Shown: positions 9,518-17,244 of the stretch, piece by piece | How positions within the stretch are numbered: the first letter of the stretch is position 1 | How the letters are laid out: every line of letters starts with the position of its first letter | NCBI GenBank assembly: GCA_903895845.1 | Contig: CAITVK010000109.1 | Coordinates: forward strand, 1-64,000 | Reading direction: 5' to 3' | Source: an uncultured Chitinophagaceae bacterium | GTDB lineage: Bacteria > Bacteroidota > Bacteroidia > Chitinophagales > Chitinophagaceae | DNA length: 64,000 bases | Position numbers and translations under genes: made by a program | Notes under the pieces: model-generated | What the model was told of the DNA's origin: nothing | Databases searched by the model: none | Seen by the model: the letters and a program-made list of their open reading frames with translations, nothing else

Positions 9518-10219
9518 TTATGAAGGTTTATTTGCGTTACGTTTTGCCTTTATAGCATCTAATGCAGAGGAAGAAGTCGTACCAAGAATTTTGTTTATTT
9601 CTTGCTCAGAAGAAAGCGTTGTATCCCTCACTTCTGCATAAGCCTGCGAGCGGAATTCTTGTGCCGTTACCTTGGCATCCATCCTGTCTAAAGTACCCAT
9701 CAAGCCATCGGTATCAACAGATGACAAAGTTTTGTTTATTTTCTCACTTACATCGGCCGTTTTAGCGCGCGATTTCAACAGGTTTGTTCTGTTTTCAGCC
9801 TCGGCTATTTTATCTTTTAGTTGTTGAATAGCTGTCTCCATCACCGCCAAAGCTTGTTCTTCTTTTTGCGCCATCGCAGCATATTCATTGGCTTGTTTTG
9901 CAGCTTGATCATGACTTTCGGCAGCAGTGCTTGCAAGGGAATTTCCCTTTTCAGCATCCAATTTGCCTTCTTCCACCAAATCCAGCAAATCATTTGCCTT
10001 CTTTTCCCATTCATCCGCTTTAGCACGCGCCTTTTGTTCTTCTGCACGATGTTGCAACGCAGCCGCTTTTACTTCAGACTCGCCAACAATTGCTTGCTGA
10101 TAGTTATCTTTCAATTCACGCAGCACCTGATCTGCCATCTTTATTGGATCTTCCAATTTATCTACTACTGCATTAGCTTCTGATTTACCAATCCTGAATA
10201 TTCTTTCAAATAGTCCCAT
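9518..10219 (-). CDS. pspA: PspA/IM30 (ESCRT-III-like) membrane-stress protein
   Basis: The 233-residue product begins MGLFERIFRIGKSEANAVVD, the amphipathic N-terminal helix typical of PspA/Vipp1. LEDPIKMADQVLREL follows and a long coiled coil runs over roughly residues 25-185, rich in Glu, Lys, Ala and Gln. PspA proteins form rods and rings on the inner membrane and help preserve its integrity. No PspF-type regulator or pspBC genes are nearby, as is usual outside Proteobacteria. A lipoprotein gene lies upstream and a tightly coupled unknown gene downstream, suggesting a three-gene envelope unit. The start is the ATG at 10219. Confidence 0.9.
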   Translation of the reverse strand: MGLFERIFRIGKSEANAVVDKLEDPIKMADQVLRELKDNYQQAIVGESEVKAAALQHRAEEQKARAKADEWEKKANDLLDLVEEGKLDAEKGNSLASTAAESHDQAAKQANEYAAMAQKEEQALAVMETAIQQLKDKIAEAENRTNLLKSRAKTADVSEKINKTLSSVDTDGLMGTLDRMDAKVTAQEFRSQAYAEVRDTTLSSEQEINKILGTTSSSALDAIKAKRNANKPS

Positions 10220-10245
10220 TTTATTTATTTTTAGTGATTAAATAC

Positions 10246-10303
10246 TAGTCGTAAGTCATAAGTCGTAAGTGAAGCATTGCATGTACTTATGACTTTCCAC
10301 TTC
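10246..10303. repeat. Intergenic hairpin, CGTAAGT-word type
   Basis: Tandem 7-base words (AGTCGTAAGTCATAAGTCGT at 10247-10266) are followed by an inverted set (TACTTATGACTTTCC at 10284-10298). The element fills the gap between the lipoprotein stop and the pspA start. The same word family occurs at 50250-50393 and inside metH. Confidence 0.85.
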
Positions 10304-10304
10304 C

Positions 10305-11102
10305 TTATCTCCTTCTTCCAAATCCACTCCGTCCGCCTCCAAAAGATGATCTTCTGGATCCAAAAGAACTGCTGCTTCCCGAGCCAAAACTTCTACTTGA
10401 ACTACCACTGCTAGTGCCAAAACCACCAGAACGAACAGGACTTGAAGCATCCCTTGCCGAAAACGAACGTTGCGAATGTACGGGACTACTCAAACTGCTG
10501 CGCGTATTTGCTGATGGATGGTAACCACCGCCAGCAGATGGGCTGTATGTATGCGTTATAGTGCGATAACTAGATGTGCCGTAACTATGATAATAAGAGG
10601 GATAGTAGCCATAGTGATACATGGGATAATAGTATCTGTGCGGACTAAGCATGTAGGAAAGCAATAATATTTCGCCGATGCTAAACGAGGAGTGATAGTA
10701 ATAATCTTGACCACAATAGGTCGGATTACCCTGAATCTGCATGTCAGCCTGAGTATTTTCCTGATTTGGGGTAATGTTCAAGGTGGCAACAGTAACAGAA
10801 TCGGTATTATTTACATCGTCCACCACCTGTATTTTATTGGGCGACTCCTCTACTTTCAAGAAATCGACCTTACCATCCTTATCCAAATCCAGGTTATTGA
10901 TGTCGTTATCTGGCGCATTAATGGCAGACTCTATTTGCGTGGGATTACTAGTCTTTTTTACAAGGTTTGCAAAGTTATTTACGTTGAAACCGGGTAGTGC
11001 ATTGGCTTGTATGGAAACATTGTTGCTTTGAACTGGGGTTGGATTGGAACCGCAACTGAACAAAACCAAGGCAAGTGCTGATGCTAAAAAAACTCTTTTC
11101 AT
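10305..11102 (-). CDS. Lipoprotein with Ca-loop-like motif and Gly/Ser/Arg-rich tail
   Basis: The 265-residue product starts with MKRVFLASALALVLFSCGS, a signal peptide with a lipobox ending at Cys17, so lipidation and anchoring to a membrane are expected. An EF-hand-like segment, LDLDKDGKVDFLK, lies near residues 71-83. The middle is rich in Tyr and His (RYYYPMYHYGYYPSYYHSYG), and the C-terminal 90 residues are Ser/Gly/Arg repeats ending GFGRRR. The fold and function are not recognised. Its position just upstream of pspA on the same strand suggests an envelope-stress link, which is inference. The 21-bp array lies upstream between it and the divergent M13 peptidase. Confidence 0.7.
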   Translation of the reverse strand: MKRVFLASALALVLFSCGSNPTPVQSNNVSIQANALPGFNVNNFANLVKKTSNPTQIESAINAPDNDINNLDLDKDGKVDFLKVEESPNKIQVVDDVNNTDSVTVATLNITPNQENTQADMQIQGNPTYCGQDYYYHSSFSIGEILLLSYMLSPHRYYYPMYHYGYYPSYYHSYGTSSYRTITHTYSPSAGGGYHPSANTRSSLSSPVHSQRSFSARDASSPVRSGGFGTSSGSSSRSFGSGSSSSFGSRRSSFGGGRSGFGRRR

Positions 11103-11229
11103 AACTATTAATAAAAACCGAAAGTAAGAAATAGTAGCATTCGCTTTCTAAACAAATTGTTGTAATTGGCCATTGCCATTATGTACGGCAAATATGGAGC
11201 GGTATTGTGCTTATTTATTGCACTAGGGG

Positions 11230-11437
11230 GTTAATTTCCATCAGTAGAAAAACATTTTCTATCAGTAGAAAAACATTTTCTACCAGTAGAAAACTATTTT
11301 CCATCAGTAGAAAACTATTTTCTATCAGTAGAAAAACATTTTCTATCAGTAGAAAACTATTTTCTATCAGTAGAAAACTATTTTCTATCAGTAGAAAACT
11401 GTTTTCTACGAGTAGAAAACAGTTTTCTAAAGGTTAA
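11230..11437. repeat. 21-bp tandem array, 9 copies
   Basis: The core AGTAGAAAA recurs at 11243, 11264, 11285, 11306, 11327, 11348, 11369, 11390 and 11411, exactly 21 bases apart. Each unit alternates a T-run (TTTTCTATC) and an A-run (GAAAA), giving A/T tracts about 10.5 bases apart, the period of the double helix. It lies between two divergent genes (lipoprotein and M13 peptidase). The frame through it is open because 21 is a multiple of three; no protein is inferred. Confidence 0.95.
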
Positions 11438-11553
11438 AATTTCATTCGGTGGGGTCAAATTTTACTTCTTTATTGTCTATATCAGTCAATCAAAAAACCT
11501 TCGTATTTCAAAACTAGATATATTGCGTACTTACGTTTAATAAAAAATAATTT

Positions 11554-13581
11554 ATGAGAAAACACTTACTGTTGCCGGCTGTGATCCTTGTAACAATGGG
11601 ACTATCAGCTTATGGACAACAATCGCAGAAAAGGCAAGCATTTATAGAGAAGGCAAACTTTGATAGCTCTGTAAAGCCCGGAGATAACTTCTATCTATAC
11701 GTAAATGGAAAGTGGATAAAAAACACGCCAATACCACCTACAGAAACTAGGATTGGCTCCTTCTTAGATGTTTATAACGTAACTAAAGAACACGTAAAAG
11801 GGATATTGGTAGATGTATCCAAGGGCGGTGCACCTGCTGGCAGCATCGAACAAAAAGTGGGTGACTTTTATGCCGCTGGGATGGATTCTGCAACGATAGA
11901 AAAACGTGGATACGACCCTATAAAGCCTACCCTGCAAGAAATAGATGGCATAAGTGACGTAAAAGGGATAGTTGCTTTTATTGCAAAGCAACAAACAAAA
12001 AACAATGACATTCTTTATGCCCCTTATGTTGGTTCTGATGATAAAAACAGTAGTATCAACATCTTAGGCTTCTATCAATCAGGACTTGGATTGCCTGATA
12101 GGGACTATTATTTTAAGACAGATGCTGCAACACTGAAGATACAAGCGGCCTATAAAAAGAGGTTGAAGAAGCTTTTTGTTCTCACCGGTAGCGACACGAT
12201 TACTGCTGCTAAAAATGCAGATGCTATCTATGAACTGGAGAAGCAAATTGCAAGTAGTCACCGTACAAATGTAGAATTGCGTGATCCTCAAAGCAACTAT
12301 AACAAGTTGGCGGTAGCAGATTTGCAAAAGCAAATGCCTGTGTTTGATTGGGTGACTGTTTTAAACACACTAGGTGCTAAAGTAGATTCTGTAAATGTAA
12401 ATCAGCCTGCTTTCTATACCAAAGTAAATGAGTTGTTGCAATCTACTCCGGTAGAAACCTGGAAGGTTTACTTAAAAGCAGCCATCATAAAAGGAGCTTC
12501 TTCTGCTTTAAGTAGTGACTTTGTAAATACTTCATTTGAATACCAAAAGGCATTAAGTGGTCAGCAAAAGATTAAGCCAAGATGGGAAAGAATGTATCGT
12601 TCAACAGATGCTAATCTAGGTGAAGCCCTTGGACAATTATATGTAAAACAATATTTTACTGAGGATGCTAAGTTGCGTATGAAGGAACTGGTGAATAACC
12701 TAAGCATTGCTTTCGAAGCAAGAATAAATAAAGTGGACTGGATGAGCGACAGCACCAAAGCAAAGGCCAAAGACAAACTGCATGCCTTCTTGAAGAAAAT
12801 TGGTTATCCCGAAAAATGGAAAGATTATAGCAGTGTAACCATTAACAGAGGAACTTACTTTGAAAACTTGCAAGCTTGCAGCCAGTTCGAGTTTAATCGT
12901 TCTATCAATAAGGTGGGTAAACCCGTTGATAAAACAGAATGGGATATGACGCCACCAACTATCAATGCGTATTACAACCCATCCTTTAATGAAATCGTAT
13001 TTCCTGCTGGGATATTGCAGTTCCCATTCTTCGATCCCAATGCAGATGACGCCATCAACTATGGCGGTATCGGTTTGGTAATTGGACACGAAATGACGCA
13101 TGGTTTTGATGACCAAGGTGCACAATATGACAAAGATGGTAACCTGAGTAATTGGTGGTCTACAAATGACAGTGCGCAATTTGTAGCAAGAAGTAAGAAA
13201 GTGATTGAGCAATACAATGGCTTTACTGTGTTGGATACCTTGCACGTAAACGGGGCTTTAACAACGGGTGAGAACATGGCAGATAATGGTGGTTTGGCGA
13301 TTGCTTATGATGCCTTCAAAATGACAAAGCAAGGTAAAAGCAATGTAAAGATTGATGGTTTTACGCCCGATCAACGCTTCTTTATCTCATTTGCACAAGT
13401 ATGGCGCGCCAAACAAAAGGATGAAAGTCTACGTCAGTTGGTACTTACTAATCCGCACTCGCCAGAGAACTGGAGAGTATTGGGACCTTTAAGTAATTTC
13501 ACCCCTTTCTACAAAGCATTTAATGTAAAACCGGGAGATAAAATGTACAAACCCGAAAGTGAAAGGATAAAGATCTGGTAG
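11554..13581 (+). CDS. M13-family (neprilysin/PepO-like) zinc metallopeptidase
   Basis: The 675-residue secreted endopeptidase has a signal peptide (MRKHLLLPAVILVTMGLSA, cleavage near YGQQ) without a lipobox Cys. It carries the M13 N-terminal motif KPGDNFYLYVNGKWI. The substrate-binding NAYYNPSFNEI block precedes the catalytic HEMTH at 512-516. The third zinc ligand and its Asp partner are in ENMAD (E573, D577). The C-terminal NPHSPENWRVLGPLSN and the final RIKIW are typical of the family, as is the length. It probably degrades peptides in the periplasm or outside the cell. It is transcribed alone and ends at a strong bidirectional terminator shared with tsf. Confidence 0.95.
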   Translation: MRKHLLLPAVILVTMGLSAYGQQSQKRQAFIEKANFDSSVKPGDNFYLYVNGKWIKNTPIPPTETRIGSFLDVYNVTKEHVKGILVDVSKGGAPAGSIEQKVGDFYAAGMDSATIEKRGYDPIKPTLQEIDGISDVKGIVAFIAKQQTKNNDILYAPYVGSDDKNSSINILGFYQSGLGLPDRDYYFKTDAATLKIQAAYKKRLKKLFVLTGSDTITAAKNADAIYELEKQIASSHRTNVELRDPQSNYNKLAVADLQKQMPVFDWVTVLNTLGAKVDSVNVNQPAFYTKVNELLQSTPVETWKVYLKAAIIKGASSALSSDFVNTSFEYQKALSGQQKIKPRWERMYRSTDANLGEALGQLYVKQYFTEDAKLRMKELVNNLSIAFEARINKVDWMSDSTKAKAKDKLHAFLKKIGYPEKWKDYSSVTINRGTYFENLQACSQFEFNRSINKVGKPVDKTEWDMTPPTINAYYNPSFNEIVFPAGILQFPFFDPNADDAINYGGIGLVIGHEMTHGFDDQGAQYDKDGNLSNWWSTNDSAQFVARSKKVIEQYNGFTVLDTLHVNGALTTGENMADNGGLAIAYDAFKMTKQGKSNVKIDGFTPDQRFFISFAQVWRAKQKDESLRQLVLTNPHSPENWRVLGPLSNFTPFYKAFNVKPGDKMYKPESERIKIW

Positions 13582-13605
13582 GAGGTTCTTAACCACACTT
13601 TACAT

Positions 13606-13645
13606 AAAAAGAGCGGCTGTCCAACTGGACAGCCGCTCTTTATTT
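13606..13645. terminator. Bidirectional terminator between the M13 peptidase and tsf
   Basis: A perfect 15-bp stem, AAAGAGCGGCTGTCC (13608-13622) with 13627-13641, has loop AACT and A/T runs on both sides. It can terminate the plus-strand peptidase gene and the minus-strand ribosomal block. Confidence 0.95.
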
Positions 13646-13662
13646 ATAGAAGTAATTATATA

Positions 13663-14505
13663 TTAACCCAAAGCAACTCTTACAAACTGTGTAACTGCAA
13701 GGTCTTTGTTTACACTCTTCAAATAGTCACCTACACTCTTACTGTTGTCTTTTACAAAAGCCTGAGCAACCAATGTATTCTCCTTAAAGAATGCATTCAA
13801 CTTACCTTCTGCTATCTTAGCAACCATTTCCTCTGGTTTTCCAGCCATTTTAGGATCAGCCTTCATCGTTTCAATAACAATTGCTCTTTCTCTTTCAATT
13901 ACTTCAGAAGGAACGCTATCCGCATCAACAGCCAAAGGATTCATTGCAGCAATTTGCATCGCTACATCTTTACCTGCATCGGCAGCTTCTTGAGTTAAAG
14001 CTACCAAAACACCCATACGGTTTGCACCATGAATGTAAGAAGAAACGTAAGGAGCATCAATTCTTTCAAAACGAGCAATACCTATTTTTTCTCCTATTGC
14101 AGCCAATTTATCATTAATCAAATCAGCAACCTTAGCACCACCAACAGTTACTTCATTCAATTCTTCTGCACTCTTTACGTTGTTAGCAACTGCTGCATCC
14201 GCAATACTTTGAGCGAAAGCGATGAAATCTGCATTCTTAGAAACGAAGTCAGTTTCGCAACTGATTGTAACTACAAACCCTGTTTTGTTATCGGCAGAAG
14301 TCTGAGCAATAATTACCCCTTCCTTTGCCTCACGATCGCTACGTTTAGCAGCTACTTTCTGACCTTGTTTACGTAACCAATCTATTGCACCTTCAAAGTC
14401 ACCACCTGCTTCGGTTAATGCTTTTCTACAATCCATCATACCAGCGCCAGTTGCTTGACGCAATTTGTTGATATCTGCTGCTGTAATTGCTACTGCTGTA
14501 CTCAT
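13663..14505 (-). CDS. tsf: Translation elongation factor Ts
   Basis: The 280-residue guanine-nucleotide exchange factor for EF-Tu has an N-terminal UBA-like region and the diagnostic LRQATGAGMMDCRKAL near residues 16-31. The SCETDFVSKN EF-Tu contact motif is near residue 83. It is last of the four-gene block rplM-rpsI-rpsB-tsf, separated from rpsB by 176 bases that hold a hairpin and repeat words. Confidence 0.98.
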   Translation of the reverse strand: MSTAVAITAADINKLRQATGAGMMDCRKALTEAGGDFEGAIDWLRKQGQKVAAKRSDREAKEGVIIAQTSADNKTGFVVTISCETDFVSKNADFIAFAQSIADAAVANNVKSAEELNEVTVGGAKVADLINDKLAAIGEKIGIARFERIDAPYVSSYIHGANRMGVLVALTQEAADAGKDVAMQIAAMNPLAVDADSVPSEVIERERAIVIETMKADPKMAGKPEEMVAKIAEGKLNAFFKENTLVAQAFVKDNSKSVGDYLKSVNKDLAVTQFVRVALG

Positions 14506-14553
14506 AATCTTTCTTTTTATCTGCCTCTTAAAAGGCGTTATTGTTTAATTTAG

Positions 14554-14586
14554 AAATGGCTGCAAAGTTTATCAATGCAGCCATTT
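14554..14586. other. Hairpin between rpsB and tsf
   Basis: AAATGGCTGCA (14554-14564) pairs perfectly with TGCAGCCATTT (14576-14586) around an 11-base loop. On the minus-strand transcript it lies about 50 bases before tsf and lacks a T-run. A processing site or attenuator is more likely than a full terminator. Confidence 0.6.
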
Positions 14587-14615
14587 TATCAATGTTATTT
14601 TAATGTTACCAGAAT

Positions 14616-14678
14616 TTGTTACAAGTTACTGGTTTCTAGTTACTGATATAACCTGCATCTTGTATCCTGTAACCAGTC
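14616..14678. repeat. Degenerate GTTACT-word repeat between rpsB and tsf
   Basis: Words such as AAGTTACTGG and TAGTTACTGA occur on one side, and TGTAACCAGT, which can pair with ACTGGTTTC imperfectly, on the other. It uses the same words as the hairpin at 162-209. Confidence 0.55.
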
Positions 14679-14681
14679 TTA

Positions 14682-15599
14682 CTATCTTCCACCTGGACCG
14701 CCTGGACGACGATTGTTGGTATTAATTGGAGCACGACGTTTTACGCCACCACCAGCAGGGGCATTTGCATCAGCAGGAGTACCACGACCAGCACCTCTAC
14801 GACCACGACCACCTTCTGCTTGCGCTTCTTGCTCTAGACGACGCGCCTTCGCTTCATTTTCGTTATGCCCATCTTCAGATGTAACTTCTTCGTCATCTTT
14901 ATTTGCTTGACGCTCAGCCAACCCTTCTGCTATTGCAGCAGTAATGTAGTTGGTAAGGATAGCAATAGACTTAGTAGCATCATCATTTGCAGGAATAGCG
15001 AAATCTACTTTATTAGGATCAGAGTTAGTATCAACAATTCCAAAAGTAGTGATACCCAAACGCTTAGCTTCTGCCAAAGCGATGTGTTCTACGCTGATAT
15101 CAACCAAGAACAAAGCATTTGGCAAACGACCCATCTGGGCAATACCACCTAATACTTTCTCCATTTTATCTTTGTCGCGCGCCAAAGTCAACTTTTCTTT
15201 CTTAGTCAAGCTGTCAGCAGTGCTATCATTCAATAATTTCTCGATGCTTTGCATTTTCTTCACGCTCTTACGAACAGTGTTGAAGTTGGTAAGCATACCA
15301 CCCAACCACCTTTCGGTAGCATACGGCATGTTTACACGCTTTGCACATTCAGAAACTATTTCTTTAGCTTGTTTCTTAGTAGCCACAAACATGATTTTCT
15401 TTCCACTCTTTGCAATTTGTTTCATTGCAGCAGCAGCATCTTGAAGATGGTCTACAGTTTTGTTTAAGTCAATGATATGAATACCTTTCTTTTCAGCGAA
15501 AATGTAAGGCAACATTTTCGGGTTCCACTTCTTCTTCAAGTGGCCAAAGTGTACGCCGGCCTCTAGTAGTTGCTGTTGTAATGAAGTGTTTGCTTCCAT
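14682..15599 (-). CDS. rpsB: 30S ribosomal protein S2 with long Gly/Arg-rich tail
   Basis: The 305-residue product has the S2 hallmarks GVHFGHLKKKWNPKM near residue 15, TERWLGGMLTNF near 95 and FGIVDTNSDPNKVDFAIPAN near 186. It binds the 30S subunit near the head-body junction and is needed for S1-dependent initiation in many bacteria. The core ends near residue 230. An extra 65-70-residue tail of low complexity follows (GGRGRRGAGRGTP, NNRRPGGPGGR), much longer than in E. coli S2 and probably disordered. It lies between rpsI and tsf on the same strand. Confidence 0.97.
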   Translation of the reverse strand: MEANTSLQQQLLEAGVHFGHLKKKWNPKMLPYIFAEKKGIHIIDLNKTVDHLQDAAAAMKQIAKSGKKIMFVATKKQAKEIVSECAKRVNMPYATERWLGGMLTNFNTVRKSVKKMQSIEKLLNDSTADSLTKKEKLTLARDKDKMEKVLGGIAQMGRLPNALFLVDISVEHIALAEAKRLGITTFGIVDTNSDPNKVDFAIPANDDATKSIAILTNYITAAIAEGLAERQANKDDEEVTSEDGHNENEAKARRLEQEAQAEGGRGRRGAGRGTPADANAPAGGGVKRRAPINTNNRRPGGPGGR

Positions 15600-15710
15600 T
15601 TTAATAAAGTTTAAAACTTTTCAATCCTTTCTTGTAAGGACTATCAAAGCATATTTGTTTGAAAAAATATAATAACATACTCCATCCCTCCTTTAGGGGA
15701 CGGGGGCAGA

Positions 15711-16100
15711 TTAACGCTTGCTGAACTGGTAGCTTCTACGTGCTTTCTTATGACCAAATTTCTTACGTTCAACACCACGTGGGTCACGGGTCAATTGACC
15801 AGCAGCCTTCAATACGGGTCTGAATTCAGGATTTACTTCAAGCAACGCACGGGCAATACCCAATTTTGCTGCTTCAGCTTGTCCTTTCAATCCACCACCT
15901 TGTGCATTGATAACAATGTCAAACTTTCCTGCTACATCAGCAGTTTTAATTGGTTGTTCCACTTGGTTTTGAAGATAAACCAATGGGAAATATGCTTTGT
16001 AATCTTTATCGTTTACAGTAATCTTTCCTTCGCCCCTGCTAATGAAAACACGAGTTACGGCTTCCTTACGACGACCAAGTGCATTTTTTTGCTTTTCCAT
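15711..16100 (-). CDS. rpsI: 30S ribosomal protein S9
   Basis: The 129-residue product has the standard S9 length and motifs: NALGRRKEAVTRVF at the start, GGGLKGQAEAAKLGIARAL in the middle, and the C-terminal KKFGHKKARRSYQFSKR, whose final Lys/Arg contact P-site tRNA. It starts 46 bases downstream of rplM, its usual partner. Confidence 0.98.
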   Translation of the reverse strand: MEKQKNALGRRKEAVTRVFISRGEGKITVNDKDYKAYFPLVYLQNQVEQPIKTADVAGKFDIVINAQGGGLKGQAEAAKLGIARALLEVNPEFRPVLKAAGQLTRDPRGVERKKFGHKKARRSYQFSKR

Positions 16101-16146
16101 TTATTGTTGCTTTTTACTGACAGTATCACCATCAGCTATTTGTAAT

Positions 16147-16590
16147 TTAGAATTTTAACTCTTTTGCTTGTTGTGCAGTATGCGGGTGTTTGTCGCCAGC
16201 ATAAACAAACAATTTACCAATCATCTTGCGACCCAATTTATTTTTTGGAAGCATGCCTTTGATAGCTCTTTCCAAAATCACTTCTGGTCTACGTTTCAAC
16301 AAATCGCCAGCAGCTTCTTCTTTTTTACCACCTGGGTAGCCAGAGAAGTTGATATAGATTTTGTCGTCCAACTTGTTACCTGTGAAGATAACCTTGTCTG
16401 CATTGATGATTATTACATAATCGCCACAATCAACGTGAGGAGTGTAATAAGTTTTGTTTTTTCCTCGAAGAACGGCAGCAATTCTAGCGCTGATACGTCC
16501 TACGGTTTGATTAGTACCGTCTACTATCCACCAGTTGTGGGTAACGGTAGCCGCGTTGGCGTGCTTTGTTGTGAAATGTAAATGACTCAT
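16147..16590 (-). CDS. rplM: 50S ribosomal protein L13
   Basis: The 147-residue product carries the L13 signatures WWIVDGTNQTVGRIS near residue 21, the DYVIIINADK stretch near 57 and GMLPKNKLGRKMIGKLFVY near 112. It is an early-assembling 23S rRNA binder. It is first in the rplM-rpsI-rpsB-tsf block, with a promoter-like TACATTTGC 55 bases upstream of its ATG. Confidence 0.98.
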   Translation of the reverse strand: MSHLHFTTKHANAATVTHNWWIVDGTNQTVGRISARIAAVLRGKNKTYYTPHVDCGDYVIIINADKVIFTGNKLDDKIYINFSGYPGGKKEEAAGDLLKRRPEVILERAIKGMLPKNKLGRKMIGKLFVYAGDKHPHTAQQAKELKF

Positions 16591-16644
16591 TGTAAAATTT
16601 TTAGTTGCTGATGCTATCCCACCAGACTTTTTTTAATTGGGCTG

Positions 16645-16652
16645 CAAATGTA
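16645..16652 (-). promoter_or_regulatory. Promoter -7 element (TAnnTTTG) of the rplM block
   Basis: On the minus strand the sequence reads TACATTTGC, a full match to the Bacteroidota -7 consensus TAnnTTTG, 55 bases before the rplM start. The nearest TTG is 24 bases further upstream, a little far for the -33 element. Confidence 0.6.
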
Positions 16653-17244
16653 GGGGTAAGATTTTGATTATTTACACAAGTGAACAAAATATATTTTACC
16701 GTGTCTTCATAAATGATTGATTATGAATAATTAATTTGCAATAATATTTTTAAGCATGGTGCAAAAGGGGTAAGGAATTTCTTCTTAACTATACTCACAG
16801 CCCCCTAGAGGCGCTAATACCCAACAGCGCATCCAGAACCATGTGCTGACCCATAGAGAACTATGTGCTGACCCATAGCCGAGCATGCCCTGACCCATGC
16901 AGGAGTAATCATCTATGACACGAGAATAATAACGTTGAATGCTAGAATAACGGCGTAAAAAAGAGAATTTGGTGTTTTTTTTGGGGGATTATTGGGGCAT
17001 TTATTGGTGATAATGCAAGGATTTAGCCCAAAAAGGTAGTTATTTGATAAAGCAGACAACTTAGTACCAACTTTCCGTAAGTTGCAACTTTCGGGATATT
17101 TGACAGTATGGGAGGTAATTTTATACTTTAATAAAAATATATTTTTACAAAACCCAACCTTTTGCCTTGTAAAAAGCGTAATGTAAAGTGTAACATTGTG
17201 TTATGAAAATTTAATCATTTGAAAACCCCTTTAAAATTAAGCTT
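16653..17244. other. Gene-free region between divergent rplM and the LRR-protein gene
   Basis: No credible coding frame is seen. The stretch contains a three-copy 22-bp repeat (16841-16900) and several A/T-rich tracts. No standard promoter could be fixed for the plus-strand gene starting at 17245. Confidence 0.5.
16841..16900. repeat. 22-bp tandem repeat, 3 copies
   Basis: ATGTGCTGACCCATAG occurs at 16841 and 16863, and a variant ATGCCCTGACCCATGC at 16885. Each copy is 22 bases apart and has self-complementary ends (CTATG with CATAG, or CATG with CATG). Confidence 0.85.

Noticed and set aside
12700..13245. 181-codon minus-strand frame within the M13 peptidase gene
   Set aside because: It is antisense to the catalytic region with HEMTH and is a shadow frame.
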